From: Rhipicephalus microplus
Taxonomy: Eukaryota; Arthropoda; Arachnida; Ixodida; Ixodidae
Assembly (NCBI RefSeq): GCF_043290135.1
Contig: NC_134701.1
Coordinates: forward strand, 7,346,001 to 7,410,000
Direction: 5' to 3'
DNA length: 64,000 nucleotides
A model generated the notes under the pieces. It was not told the DNA's origin and made no database searches. It saw nothing but the letters and a program-made list of their open reading frames with translations. Made by a program: the position numbers and the translations under genes. Shown in pieces: positions 10,845 through 23,378 of this stretch (the first letter of the stretch is position 1; every line of letters starts with the position of its first letter).

Positions 10845-12180
10845 GTGTGTTGCTTTTTTTATTTTGGGCTGATAGCTTTGAAGATATGTAATGATGGTGG
10901 TGAGAGTTGAGCAGGACTGTCTCCGTGGCGCAATTGGCTAGCGCGATCGGCTGTTAACCAAAAGGTTGGAGGTACGAGCCCTCCCGGGAGTGGTGTGTTG
11001 CTTTTTTTATTTTGGGCTGATAGCTTTGAAGATATGTTCTGATGGTGGTGAGAGTGGAGCGCGACTGTCTCCGTGGCGCAATTGGCTAGCGCGATCGGCT
11101 GTTAACCGAAAGGTTGGAGGTACGAGCCCACCCGGTGGTGGTGCGGCGCTTTTTTTTCTTTGGGCTGATAGCTTTGAAGATATGTTCTGATGGTGGTGAG
11201 AGTGGAGCACGACTGTCTCCATGGCGCAATTGGTTATTCGATCGGCTGTTAACTGAAAGGTTTGAGGTTCGAGCCCTTCCGGTAGTGGTGCGGCGCTTTT
11301 TTTTCTTTGGGCTGATAGCTTTGAACAAATGTTCTGATGGTGGTGAGAGTTGAGCACGTCTGTCTCCGTGGCGCAATTGGCTAGCGCGGTCGGCTGTTAA
11401 CCGAAAGGTTGGAGGTTCGAGCCCTCCCGGGAGTGGTGTGTTGCTTTTTTATTTTTTGCTGATAGCTTTGAAAATATCTTTTGATGTAGGTGAGTGTGGA
11501 GCAGGACTGTCTCCGTGACGCAATTGGCTAGCTCGATCGGCTGTTAACCGAAAGGTTGGAGGTACGAGCCCACCCGGTGGAGGTGCGGCGCTTTTTTTTC
11601 TTTGGACTGATAGCTTTGAAGATATGTCCTGATGGTGGTGAGAGTGGAGCACGACTGTCTCTGTGGCGCAATTGGCTAGCGCGATCGACTGTTAACCGAG
11701 AGGTTGGAGGTTCGAGCCCACCCGGTGGTGGTGCGGCGATTTTTTTCCTTTAGGCTGATAGCTCTGAAAAAATGTTCAGACAGTCGTGAGAGTGGAGCAC
11801 GGCTGTCTTCATGGCGCAAGTGGCTATGCGATCGGCTGTTAACTGAAAAGTTGGAGGTTCCAGCCCTCTCAGGAGTGGTTTGTTGCTTTTTTTGGGGCTG
11901 ATAGCTTAGAAGATTTGTTCTGATGGTGGTGAGAGTGGAGCACGACTGTCTCCGTGGCGCAATTTGCTAGCGCGATTGGCTGTTAACCGAAAGGTTGGAG
12001 GTACGAGCCCACACGGTGGTGGTCCGGCACTTTTTTTTTCTTTGGACTGATAGCTCTGAAGAAATGTTCTGACGGTGGTGAGAGTGGAGCACGACTGTCT
12101 CCGTGGCGCAATTGGCTATGCGAAAGGCTGTTAACCGGAAGGTTGGATGTTCGAGCCCTCCCGGGAGTGGTGTGTTGCTT
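10790..12180 (+). repeat. Higher-order block duplicated at 13595-14985
   Basis: About nine units repeat at offset 2805 bp. They include the CTATTCG unit with a TTTGAACAAATG spacer and the GTCTTCATGG unit. The match ends in a T-run (TTCTTTGGG versus TTTGAGGC). Confidence 0.8.
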
Positions 12181-12835
12181 TTTTTTCTTTGGGCTGATAG
12201 CTTTGAAAATATGTTCTGATGGTGGTGAGTGTGGAGCAGGACTGTCTCCGTGAAGCAATTGGCTAGCGCGATCGGCTGTTAACCGAAAGGTTGGAGGTAC
12301 GAGCCCACCCGGTGCTGGTGCGGCGCTTTCTTTTCTTTGGGCTGATAGCTTTGAAGATATGTTCTGATGGTGGTGAGAGTGGAGCACGACTGTCCCCGTG
12401 GCGCAATAGGCTAGCGCGATCGGCTGTTAACCGAAAGGTTGGAGGTTTGAGCCCTCCCGGGAGTGGTGTGTTGCTTTTTTTTTCTTTGGGCTTATAGTTT
12501 TGAAGATATGTTCTCATGGTGGTGAGAGTGGAGCAGGACTGTCTCCGTGGCGCAATTGACTAGCGCGATCGGCTGTTAACCGAAATTTGGAGGTACGAGT
12601 CCACCCGGTGGTGGTGCGGCGCTTTTTTTTCTTTGGGCTGATAGCTTTGAAGAAATGTTCTGATGGTGGTGAGAGTGGAGCACGTCTGTCTCCGTGGCGC
12701 AATTGGCTAGCGCGATCGGCTGTTAACCGAAAGGTTGGAGGTTTGAGCCCTCCCGGGAGTGGTGTGTTGCTTTTTTTATTTTGGGCTGATAGCTTTGAAA
12801 CTATGTTCTGATGGTGGTGAGTGTGGAGCAGGACT

Positions 12836-12909
12836 GTCTCCGTGGCGCAATTGGCTAGCGCGATCGGCTGTAAACCGAAAGGTTGGAGGTACGAGCCTAC
12901 CCGGTGGAG
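12836..12909 (+). tRNA. tRNA-like unit with GTA anticodon, copy 2
   Basis: Same class as 10623, on the duplication at offset 2213 bp. Confidence 0.58.
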
Positions 12910-13131
12910 GTGCGGCGCTTTTTTTTCTTTGGGCTGATAGCTTTGAAGATATGTTCTGATGGTGGTGAGAGTGGAGCACGACTGTCTCCGTGGCGCAATC
13001 GGCTAACGCGATCGGCTGTTAACCGAAAGGTTGGAGGTACGAGCCCTCCCGGGAGTGGTGTGTTGCTTTTTTTATTTTGGGCTGATAGCTTTGAAGATAT
13101 GTTCTGATGGTGGTGAGAGTGGAGCACGACT

Positions 13132-13205
13132 GTCTCCGTGGCGCAATTGGCTAGCGCGATCGGCTGTTAACCGAAAGGTTGGAGGTTCGAGCCCTCCCGG
13201 GAGTG
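13132..13205 (+). tRNA. Best-preserved tRNA-Asn(GTT) copy of the A-tail class
   Basis: Matches the A-tail consensus at every position. A box TGGCGCAATTGG, GCGC/GCGC D-stem, CTGTTAA loop, GGAGG-TTCGAGC-CCTCC T-arm, discriminator G. A T7 terminator follows. Remaining faults are those of the whole family: A27 x A43, C3 x A70 and wobble pairs at 1-72, 2-71 and 4-69. It is a good candidate if any unit is transcribed. Confidence 0.78.
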
Positions 13206-13575
13206 GTGTGTTGCTTTTTTTATTTTGGGCTGATAGCTTTGAAGATATGTAATGATGGTGGTGAGAGTTGAGCAGGACTGTCTCCGTGGCGCAATTGGCT
13301 AGCGCGATCGGCTGTTAACCAAAAGGTTGGAGGTACGAGCCCTCCCGGGAGTGGTGTGTTGCTTTTTTTATTTTGGGCTGATAGCTTTGAAGATATGTTC
13401 TGATGGTGGTGAGAGTGGAGCGCGACTGTCTCCGTGGCGCAATTGGGTAGCGCGATCGGCTGTTAACCGAAAGGTTGGAGGTACGAGCCCACCCGGTGGT
13501 GGTGCGGCGCTTTTTTTTCTTTGGGCTGATAGCTTTGAAGATATGTTCTGATGGTGTTGAGAGTGGAGCACGACT

Positions 13576-13649
13576 GTCTCCGTGGCGCTATTGGCTAGCG
13601 CGATCGGCTGTTAACCGAAAGGTTGGAGGTTCGAGCCCTCCCGGGAGTG
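13576..13649 (+). tRNA. tRNA-Asn(GTT)-like unit, third copy of the 182 type
   Basis: Same TGGCGCTATTGG A box and canonical T-arm as 182 and 3862. Confidence 0.74.
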
Positions 13650-15487
13650 GTGTGTTGCTTTTTTTATTTTGGGCTGATAGCTTTGAAGATATGTAATGAT
13701 GGTGGTGAGAGTTGAGCAGGACTGTCTCCGTGGCGCAATTGGCTAGCGCGATCGGCTGTTAACCAAAAGGTTGGAGGTACGAGCCCTCCCGGGAGTGGTG
13801 TGTTGCTTTTTTTATTTTGGGCTGATAGCTTTGAAGATATGTTCTGATGGTGGTGAGAGTGGAGCGCGACTGTCTCCGTGGCGCAATTGGCTAGCGCGAT
13901 CGGCTGTTAACCGAAAGGTTGGAGGTACGAGCCCACCCGGTGGTGGTGCGGCGCTTTTTTTTCTTTGGGCTGATAGCTTTGAAGATATGTTCTGATGGTG
14001 GTGAGAGTGGAGCACGGCTGTCTCCATGGCACAATTGGCTATTCGATCGGCTGTTAACTGAAAGGTTTGAGGTTCGAGCCCTTCCGGGAGTGGTGCGGCG
14101 CTTTTTTTTCTTTGGGCTGATAGCTTTGAACAAATGTTCTGATGGTGGTGAGAGTTGAGCACGTCTGTCTCCGTGGCGCAATTGGCTAGCGCGGTCGGCT
14201 GTTAACCGAAAGGTTGGAGGTTCGAGCCCTCCCGGGAATGGTGTGTTGCTTTTTTATTTTTTGCTGATAGCTTTGAAAATATCTTTTGATGTAGGTGAGT
14301 GTGGAGCAGGACTGTCTCCGTGACGCAATAGGCTAGCTCGATCGGCTGTTAACCGAAAGGTTGGAGGTACGAGCCCACCCGGTGGAGGTGCGGCGCTTTT
14401 TTTTCTTTGGACTGATAGCTTTGAAGATATGTCCTGATGGTGGTGAGAGTGGAGCACGACTGTCTCTGTGGCGCAATTGGCTAGCGCGATCGACTGTTAA
14501 CCGAGAGGTTGGAGGTTCGAGCCCACCCGGTGGTGGTGCGGCGATTTTTTTCCTTTAGGCTGATAGCTCTGAAAAAATGTTCAGACAGTGGTGAGAGTGG
14601 AGCACGGCTGTCTTCATGGCGCAAGTGGCTATGCGATCGGCTGTTAACTGAAAAGTTGGAGGTTCCAGCCCTCTCGGGAGTGGTTTGTTGCTTTTTTTGG
14701 GGCTGATAGCTTAGAAGATTTGTTCTGATGGTGGTGAGAGTGGAGCACGACTGTCTCCGTGGCGCAATTTGCTAGCGCGATTGGCTGTTAACCGAAAGGT
14801 TGGAGGTACGAGCCCACACGGTGGTGGTCCGGCACTTTTTTTTTCTTTGGACTGATAGCTCTGAAGAAATGTTCTGACGGTGGTGAGAGTGGAGCACGAC
14901 TGTCTCCGTGGCGCAATTGGCTATGCGAAAGGCTGTTAACCGGAAGGTTGGATGTTCGAGCCCTCCCGGGAGTGGTGTGTTGCTTTTTTTTTGAGGCTGA
15001 TAGCTTTGAAGATATGTTTTGATGGTGGTGAGAGTGGAGCAGGACTGTCTCCGTGGCGCAATTTGCTAGCGCGATTGGCTGTTAACCGAAAGGTTGGAGG
15101 TACGAGCCCACACGGTGGTGGTCCGGCACTTTTTTTTTCTTTGGACTGATAGCTCTGAAGAAATGTTCTGACGGTGGTGAGAGTGGAGCATGGCTGTCTT
15201 CATGGCGCAAGTGGCTATGCGATCGGCTGTTAACTGAAAAGTTGGAGGTTCCAGCCCTCTCGGGAGTGGTTTGTTGCTTTTTTTTGGGCTGATAGCTTAG
15301 AAGATTTGTTCTGATGGTGGTGAGAGTGGAGCACGACTGTCTCCGTGGCGCAATTTGCTAGCGCGATTGGCTGTTAACCGAAAGGTTGGAGGTACGAGCC
15401 CACACGGTGGTGGTCCGGCACTTTTTTTTTCTTTGGACTGATAGCTCTGAAGAAATGTTCTGACGGTGGTGAGAGTGGAGCACGACT

Positions 15488-15560
15488 GTCTCCGTGGCGC
15501 AATTGGCTATGCGAAAGGCTGGTAACCGGAAGGTTGGAGGTTCGAGCCCTCCCGGGAATG
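15488..15560 (+). tRNA. tRNA-like unit with GGT (Thr-type) anticodon, copy 4
   Basis: Loop CTGGTAA with CCGGA 3' stem and TTCGAGC T-loop. It lies in the block duplicated at offset 1906 bp. Confidence 0.6.
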
Positions 15561-15779
15561 GTGTGTTGCTTTTTTTTTGAGGCTGATAGCTTTGAAGATA
15601 TGTTTTGATGGTGGTGAGAGTGGAGCAGGACTGTCTCCGTGGCGCAATAGGCTAGCGCGATCGGCTGTTAACCGAAAGGTTGGAGGTACGAGCCCACCCG
15701 GTGGTGGTGCGGCGCTTTTTTTCTTTGGGCTCATAGCTCTGAAGAAATGTTCTTACGGTGGTGAGAGTGGAGCACGGCT

Positions 15780-15853
15780 GTCTCCGTGGCGCATTTGGCT
15801 AGCGCGATCGGCCGTTAACTAAAAGGTTGGAGGTACGAGCCCTCCCGGGAGTG
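15780..15853 (+). tRNA. tRNA-Asn(GTT)-like unit with C33
   Basis: The loop is CCGTTAA: the invariant U33 is C while the anticodon stays GTT. The A box is TGGCGCATTTGG and the 3' stem is CTAAA. A second copy starts at 17686. Confidence 0.55.
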
Positions 15854-17393
15854 GTGTGTTGCTTTTTTTCTTTGGGCTGATAGCTTTGAAAATATGTTCT
15901 GATGGTGGTGAGTGTGGAGCAGGACTGTCTCCGTGAAGCAATTGGCTAGCGCGATCGGCTGTTAACCGAAAGGTTGGAGGTACGAGCCCACCCGGTGCTG
16001 GTGCGGCGCTTTCTTTTCTTTGGACTGATAGCTCTGAAGAAATGTTCTAACGGTGGTGAGAGTGGAGCACGACTGTCTCCGTGGCGCAATTGGCTATGCG
16101 AAAGGCTGTTAACCGGAAGGTTGGATGTTCGAGCCCTCCCGGGAGTGGTGTGTTGCTTTTTTTTTGAGGCTGATAGCTTTGAAGATATGTTTTGATGTAG
16201 GTGAGTGTGGAGCAGGACTGTCTCCGTGACGCAATTGGCTAGCTCGATCGGCTGTTAACCGAAAGGTTGGAGGTACGAGCCCACCCGGTGGAGGTGCGGC
16301 GCTTTTTTTTCTTTGGACTGATAGCTTTGAAGATATGTCCTGATGGTGGTGAGAGTGGAGCACGACTGTCTCTGTGGCGCGATTGGCTAGCGCGATCGAC
16401 TGTTAACCGAGAGGTTGGAGGTTCGAGCCCACCCGGTGGTGGTGCGGCGATTTTTTTCCTTTAGGCTGATAGCTCTGAAAAAATGTTCAGACAGTGGTGA
16501 GAGTGGAGCACGGCTGTCTTCATGGCGCAAGTGGCTATGCGATCGGCTGTTAACTGAAAAGTTGGAGGTTCCAGCCCTCTCGGGAGTGGTTTGTTGCTTT
16601 TTTTTGGGGCTGATAGCTTAGAAGATTTGTTCTGATGGTGGTGAGAGTGGAGCACGACTGTCTCCGTGGCGCAATTTGCTAGCGCGATTGGCTGTTAACC
16701 GAAAGGTTGGAGGTACGAGCCCACACGGTGGTGGTCCGGCACTTTTTTTTTCTTTGGACTGATAGCTCTGAAGAAATGTTCTGACGGTGGTGAGAGTGGA
16801 GCACGACTGTCTCCGTGGCGCAATTGGCTATGCGAAAGGCTGTTAACCGGAAGGTTGGATGTTCGAGCCCTCCCGGGAGTGGTGTGTTGCTTTTTTTTTG
16901 AGGCTGATAGCTTTGAAGATATGTTTTGATGGTGGTGAGAGTGGAGCAGGACTGTCTCCGTGGCGCAATTTGCTAGCGCGATTGGCTGTTAACCGAAAGG
17001 TTGGAGGTACGAGCGCACACGGTGGTGGTCCGGCACTTTTTTTTCTTTGGACTGATAGCTCTGAAGAAATGTTCTGACGGTGGTGAGAGTGGAGCATGGC
17101 TGTCTTCATGGCGCAAGTGGCTATGCGATCGGCTGTTAACTGAAAAGTTGGAGGTTCCAGCCCTCTCGGGAGTGGTTTGTTGCTTTTTTTTGGGCTGATA
17201 GCTTAGAAGATTTGTTCTGATGGTGGTGAGAGTGGAGCACGACTGTCTCCGTGGCGCAATTTGCTAGCGCGATTGGCTGTTAACCGAAAGGTTGGAGGTA
17301 CGAGCCCACACGGTGGTGGTCCGGCACTTTTTTTTTCTTTGGACTGATAGCTCTGAAGAAATGTTCTGACGGTGGTGAGAGTGGAGCACGACT

Positions 17394-17466
17394 GTCTCCG
17401 TGGCGCAATTGGCTATGCGAAAGGCTGGTAACCGGAAGGTTGGAGGTTCGAGCCCTCCCGGGAATG
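17394..17466 (+). tRNA. tRNA-like unit with GGT (Thr-type) anticodon, copy 5
   Basis: Partner of 15488 at offset 1906 bp, same loop and tail. Confidence 0.6.
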
Positions 17467-18424
17467 GTGTGTTGCTTTTTTTTTGAGGCTGATAGCTTTG
17501 AAGATATGTTTTGATGGTGGTGAGAGTGGAGCAGGACTGTCTCCGTGGCGCAATAGGCTAGCGCGATCGGCTGTTAACCGAAAGGTTGGAGGTACGAGCC
17601 CACCCGGTGGTGGTGCGGCGCTTTTTTTCTTTGGGCTCATAGCTCTGAAGAAATGTTCTTACGGTGGTGAGAGTGGAGCACGGCTGTCTCCGTGGCGCAT
17701 TTGGCTAGCGCGATCGGCCGTTAACTAAAAGGTTGGAGGTACGAGCCCTCCCGGGAGTGGTGTGTTGCTTTTTTTCTTTGGGCTGATAGCTTTGAAAATA
17801 TGTTCTGATGGTGGTGAGTGTGGAGCAGGACTGTCTCCGTGAAGCAATTGGCTAGCGCGATCGGCTGTTAACCGAAAGGTTGGAGGTACGAGCCCACCCG
17901 GTGCTGGTGCGGCGCTTTCTTTTCTTTGGGCTGATAGCTTTGAAGATATGTTCTGATGGTGGTGAGTGTGGAGCACGACTGTCCCCGTGGCGCAATAGGC
18001 TAGCGCGATCGGCTGTTAACCGAAAGGTTGGAGGTTTGAGCCCTCCCGGGAGTGGTGTGTTGCTTTTTTTTTCTTTGGGCTTATAGTTTTGAAGATATGT
18101 TCTCATGGTGGTGAGAGTGGAGCAGGACTGTCTCCGTGGCGCAATTGGCTAGCGCGATCGGCTGTTAACCGAAATTTGGAGGTACGAGTCCACCCGGTGG
18201 TGGTGCGGCGCTTTTTTTTCTTTGGGCTGATAGCTTTGAAGAAATGTTCTGATGGTGGTGAGAGTGGAGCACGTCTGTCTCCGTGGCGCAATGGGCTAGC
18301 GCGATCGGCTGTTAACCGAAAGGTTGGAGGTTAGAGCCCTCCCGGGAGTGGTGTGTTGCTTTTTTTATTTTGGGCTGATAGCTTTGAAACTATGTTCTGA
18401 TGGTGGTGAGTGTGGAGCAGGACT

Positions 18425-18498
18425 GTCTCCGTGGCGCAATTGGCTAGCGCGATCGGCTGTAAACCGAAAGGTTGGAGGTACGAGCCTACCCGGTGGAG
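18425..18498 (+). tRNA. tRNA-like unit with GTA anticodon, copy 3
   Basis: On the duplication at offset 5589 bp from 12836. Confidence 0.58.
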
Positions 18499-19014
18499 GT
18501 GCGGCGCTTTTTTTTCTTTGGGCTGATAGCTTTGAAGATATGTTCTGATGGTGGTGAGAGTGGAGCACGACTGTCTCCGTGGCGCAATCGGCTAACGCGA
18601 TCGGCTGTTAACCGAAAGGTTGGAGGTACGAGCCCTCCCGGGAGTGGTGTGTTGCTTTTTTTATTTTGGGCTGATAGCTTTGAAGATATGTTCTGCTGGT
18701 GGTGAGAGTGGAGCACGACTGTCTCCGTGGCGCAATTGGCTAGCGCGATCGGCTGTTAACCGAAAGGTTGGAGGTACGAGCCCACCCGGTGGTGGTGCGG
18801 CGTTTTTTTTCTTTGGGCTGATAGCTTTGAAGATATGTTCTGATGGTGGTGAGAGTGGAGCACGACTGTCTCCATGGCGCAATTGGCTATTCGATCGGCT
18901 GTTAACTGAAAGGTTTGAGGTTCGAGCCCTGCCGGGAGTGTTGTGTTGCTTTTTTTATTTTGGGCTGATAGCTATGAAGATATGTAATGATGGTGGTGAG
19001 AGTGGAGCACGACT

Positions 19015-19088
19015 GTCTCTGTGGCGCAATTGGCTAGCGCGATCGGCGGTTAACCGAAAGGTTGGAGGTTCGAGCCCTCCCGGGAGTT
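19015..19088 (+). tRNA. tRNA-Asn(GTT)-like unit with G33, first of 13
   Basis: The loop is CGGTTAA, so U33, needed for the U-turn of the anticodon loop, is G. The 5' acceptor strand is GTCTCTG. The T-arm is otherwise canonical with TTCGAGC. Other starts: 22563, 24192, 26707, 28630, 30254, 33207, 36756, 39572, 41494, 43120, 45925 and 47844. The allele is confined to the homogenised core and its right edge. Confidence 0.6.
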
Positions 19089-19459
19089 GTGTGTTTCTTT
19101 TTTTATTTTGGGCTGATAGCTTTGAAAATATGTTCTGATGGTGGTGAGTGTGGAGCAGGACTGTCTCCGTGGCGCAATTGGCTAGCGCGATCGGCTGTTA
19201 ACCGAAAGGTTGGAGGTACGAGCCTACCCGGTGGAGGTGCGGCGCTTTTTTTTCTTTGGGCTGATAGCTTTGAAGATATGTTCTGATGGTGGTGAGAGTG
19301 GAGCACGACTGTCTCCGTGGCGCAATTGGCTAGCGCGATCGGCTGTTAACCGAGAGGTTGGAAGTTGGAGCCCACCCGGTGGTGGTGCGGCGATTTTTTT
19401 TCCTTTTGGCGGATAGCTCTGAAGAAATGTTCTGACGGTGGTGAGAGTGGAGCACGACT

Positions 19460-19531
19460 GTCTCCATGGCGCAATTGGCTATGCGATCGGCTGTCAACTG
19501 AAAGGTTGGAGGTTCGAGTCCCGCGGGAGTG
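19460..19531 (+). tRNA. tRNA-like unit with GTC (Asp-type) anticodon, short form
   Basis: The loop is CTGTCAA, so positions 34-36 read GTC, an aspartate anticodon, by one T to C change. The D-arm is the CTATGCG form. The T-arm 3' side is TCCCGCGGGAG, missing one base and creating a CCCGCGGG palindrome. The unit is 72 nt and the spacer starts GTGTATTGC. Confidence 0.58.
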
Positions 19532-20787
19532 GTGTATTGCTTTTTTTTCTTTGGGCTGATAGCTTTGAAGATGTGTTCTGATGGTGGTAAGAGTGGAGCA
19601 CGACTGTCTCCGTGGCGCAATCGGCTAGCGCTATCGGCTGTTAACCGAAAGGTTGGAGGTTCGGGCCCACCTGGTGGTGGTGCGGCGCTTTTTTTTCTTT
19701 GGGCTGATAGCTTTGAAGATATGTTCTGATGGTGGTGAGAGTGGAGCACGACTGTCTCCGTGGCGCAATTGGCTAGCGCGATCGGCTGTTAACCGAAAGG
19801 TTGAAGGTACGAGCCCACCCGGTGGTGGTGCGGCGCTTTTTTTTCTTTGGGCTGATAGCTTTGAAGATATGTTCTGATGGTGGTGAGAGTGGAGCAGGAC
19901 TGTCTCCGTGGCGCAATTTGCTAGCGCGATCGGCTGTTAACCGAAAAGTTGGAGGTACGAGCCCACACGGTGGTGGTCCGGCACTTTTTTTTTCTTTGGA
20001 CTGATAGCTCTGAAGAAATGTTCTGACGGTGGTGAGAGTGAAGCACGACTGTCTCCGTGGCGCAATTGGCTATGCGAAATGCTGTTAACCGGAAGGTTGG
20101 AGGTACGAGCCCACCCGGTGGTGGTGCGGCGCTTTTTTTTCTTTGGGCTGATAGCTTTGAAGATATGTTCTGATGGTGGTGAGAGTGGAACACGACTGTC
20201 TCCATGGCGCAATTGGCTATTCGATCGGCTGTTAACTGAAAGGTTTGAGGTTCGAGCCCTGCCGGGGGTGTTTTGTTGCTTTTTTTATTTTGGGCTGATA
20301 GCTATGAAGATATGTAATGATGGTGGTGAGAGTGGAGCACGACTGTCCCCGTGGCGCAATAGGCTAGCGCGATCGGCTGTTAACCGAAAGGTTGGAGGTT
20401 CGAGCCCTCCCGGGAGTGGTGTGTTGCTTTTTTTTCTTTGGGCTGATAGTTTTGAAGATATGTTCTCATGGGGGTGAGATTGGAGCACGACTGTCTCCGT
20501 GGCGCTATTGGCTAGCGCGATCGACTGTTAACCGAAAGGTTGGAGGTTGGAGCCCACCCGGTGGTGGTGCGGCGCTTTTTTTCTTTGGGCTGAAAGGTTT
20601 GAAGATGTGTTCTGATGGTGGTAAGAGTGGAGCACGACTGTCTCCGTGGCGCAATTGGCTAGCGCGATCGCCTGTTAACCGAAAGGTTGGAGGTTTGAGC
20701 CCTCCCGGGAGTGGTGTGTTGCTTTTTTTATTTTGGGCTGATAGCTTTGAAAATATGTTCTGATGGTGGTGAGTGTGGAGCAGGACT

Positions 20788-20861
20788 GTCTCCGTGGTGC
20801 GATTGGCTAGCGCGATCGGCTGTAAACCGAAAGGTTGGAGGTACGAGCCTACCCGGTGGAG
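20788..20861 (+). tRNA. tRNA-like unit with GTA anticodon, copy 4
   Basis: The A box is changed to TGGTGCGATTGG, a subtype shared with 26116, 34981 and 38981. Confidence 0.58.
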
Positions 20862-21380
20862 GTGCGGCGCTTTTTTTTCTTTGGGCTGATAGCTTTGAAG
20901 ATATGTTCTGATGGTGGTGAGAGTGGAGCACGACTGTCTCCGTGGCGCAATCGGCTAACGCGATCGGCTGTTAACCGAAAGGTTGGAGGTACGAGCCCTC
21001 CCGGGAGTGGTGTGTTGCTGTTTTTATTTTGGGCTGATAGCTTTGAAGATATGTTCTGATGGTGGTGAGAGTGGAGCACGACTGTCTCCGTGGCGCAATT
21101 GGCTAGCGCGATCGGCTGTTAACCGAAAGGTTGGAGGTACGAGCCTACCCGGTGGAGGTGCGGCGCTTTTTTTTCTTTGGGCTGATAGCTTTGAAGATAT
21201 GTTCTGATGGTGGTGAGAGTGGAGCAAGACTATCTCCGTGGCACAATTGGCTAGCGCGATCGGCTGTTAACCGAGAGGTTGGAAGTTGGAGCCCACCCGG
21301 TGGTGGTGCGGCGATTTTTTTTCCTTTTGGCTGATAGCTCTGAAGAAATGTTCTGACGGTGGTGAGAGTGGAGCACGACT

Positions 21381-21452
21381 GTCTCCATGGCGCAATTTGC
21401 TATGCAATCGGCTGTCAACTGAAAGGTTGGAGGTTCGAGTCCCGTGGGAGTG
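21381..21452 (+). tRNA. tRNA-like unit with GTC anticodon, copy 2
   Basis: Short form with TCCCGTGGGAG. A box region CAATTTGC and D-arm CTATGCAATCGG, an allele shared with 35574. Confidence 0.56.
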
Positions 21453-23304
21453 GTGTATTGCTTTTTTTCTTTGGGCTGATAGCTTTGAAGATGTGTTCTG
21501 ATGGCGGTAAGAGTGGAGCACGACTGTCTCCGTGGCGCAATTGGCTAGCGCTATCGGCTGTTAACCGAAAGGTTGGAGGTTCGGGCCCACCTGGTGGTGG
21601 TGCGGCGCTTTTTTTTTCTTTGGGCTGATAGCTTTGAAGATATGTTCTGATGGTGGTGAGAGTGGAGCACGACTGTCTCCGTGGCGCAATTGGCTAGCGC
21701 GATCGGCTGTTAACCGAAAGGTTGAAGGTACGAGCCCACCCGGTGGTGGTGCGGCGCTTTTTTTTCTTTGGGCTGATAGCTTTGAAGATATGTTCTGATG
21801 GTGGTGAGAGTGGAGCAGGACTGTCTCCGTGGCGCAATCGGCTAACTCGGTCGGCTGTTAACCGAAAGGTTGGAGGTACGAGCCCTCCCGGGAGTGGTGT
21901 GTTGCTTTTTTTTATTTTGGGCTGATAGCTTTGAAGATATGTTCTGATGGTGGTGAGAGTGGAGCACGACTGTCTCCGTGGCGCAATCGGCTAACGCGAT
22001 CGGCTGTTAACCGAAAGGTTGGAGGTGCGAGCCCTCCCGGGAGTGGTGTGTTGCTTTTTTTATTTTGGGCTGATAGCTTTGAAGATATGTTCTGATGGTG
22101 GTGAGAGTGGAGCACGACTGTCTCCGTGGCGCAATTGGCTAGCGCAATCGGCTGTTAACCGAAAGGTTGGAGGTACGAGCCCAACCGGTGGTGGTGCGGC
22201 GCTTTTTTTTCTTTGGGCTGATAGCTTTGAAGATATGTTCTGATGGTGGTGAGAGTGGAGCACGACTGTCTCCGTGGCGCAATTGGCTAGCGCGATCGGC
22301 TGTTAACCGAAAGGTTGGAGGTACGAGCAAACCCGGTGGTGGTGCGGCGCTTTTTTTTCTTTGGGCTGATAGCTTTGAAGATATGTTCTGATGGTGGTGA
22401 GAGTGGAGCATGACTGTCTCCATGGCGCAATTGGCTATTCGATCGGCTGTTAACTGAAAGGTTTGAGGTTCGAGCCCTGCCGGGAGTGTTGTGTTGCTTT
22501 TTTTATTTTGGGCTGATAGCTATGAAGATATGTATTGATGGTGGTGAGAGTGGAGCACGACTGTCTCTGTGGCGCAATTGGCTAGCGCGATCGGCGGTTA
22601 ACCGAAAGGTTGGAGGTTCGAGCCCTCCCGGGAGTGGTGTGTTGCTTTTTTTATTTTGGGCTGATAGCTTTGAAAATATGTTCTGATGGTGGTGAGTGTG
22701 GAGCAGGACTGTCTCAGTGGCGCAATTGGCTAGCGCGATCGGCTGTTAACCGAAAGGTTGGAGGTACGAGCCTACCCGGTGGAGGTGCGGCGCTTTTTTT
22801 TCTTTGGGCTGATAGCTTTGAAGATATGTTCCGATGGTGGTGAGAGTGGAGCACGACTGTCTCCGTGGCGCAATTGGCTAGCGCGATCGGCTGTTAACCG
22901 AGAGGTTGGAAGTTGGAGCCCAACCGGTGGTGGTGCGGCGATTTTTTTTTCCTTTTGGCTGATAGCTTTGAAAATATGTTCTGATGGTGGTGAGTGTGGA
23001 GCAGGACTGTCTCCGTGAAGCAATTGGCTAGCGCGATCGGCTGTTAACCGAAAGGTTGGAGGTACGAGCCCACCCGGTGCTGGTGCGGCGCTTTCTTTTC
23101 TTTGGGCTGATAGCTTTGAAGATATGTTCTGATGGTGGTGAGAGTGGAGCACGACTGTCCCCGTGGCGCAATAGGCTAGCGCGATCGGCTGTTAACCGAA
23201 AGGTTAGAGGTTTGAGCCCTCCCGGGAGTGGTGTGTTGCTTTTTTTTCTTTGGGCTTATAGTTTTGAAACTATGTTCTGATGGTGGTGAGTGTGGAGCAG
23301 GACT

Positions 23305-23378
23305 GTCTCCGTGGCGCAATTGGCTAGCGCGATCGGCTGTAAACCGAAAGGTTGGAGGTACGAGCCTACCCGGTGGAG
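23305..23378 (+). tRNA. tRNA-like unit with GTA anticodon, copy 5
   Basis: Intact A box TGGCGCAATTGG. Partner of 37498 in the 14.19-kb-offset duplication. Confidence 0.58.

Larger units (their letters stand above)
14285..16020 (+). repeat. Higher-order block duplicated at 16191-17926
   Basis: About 12 units repeat at offset 1906 bp, including a GGT-anticodon unit and the C33 unit in each copy. Confidence 0.82.
10182..18339 (+). repeat. Array segment 2: mosaic of 1-2 kb higher-order repeats
   Basis: About 55 units. Exact starts include 10328, 10623, 10771, 10919, 11067, 11509, 11657, 12244, 12541, 12836, 12984, 13132, 13280, 13428, 13576, 13724, 13872, 14314, 14462, 15488, 15927, 16220, 16368, 16954, 17394, 17833 and 18277. 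It is explained by duplications at offsets 2213, 2805, 1906 and 5589 bp. The first GTA-anticodon units appear here, as does the best-preserved GTT copy at 13132. Confidence 0.85.
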
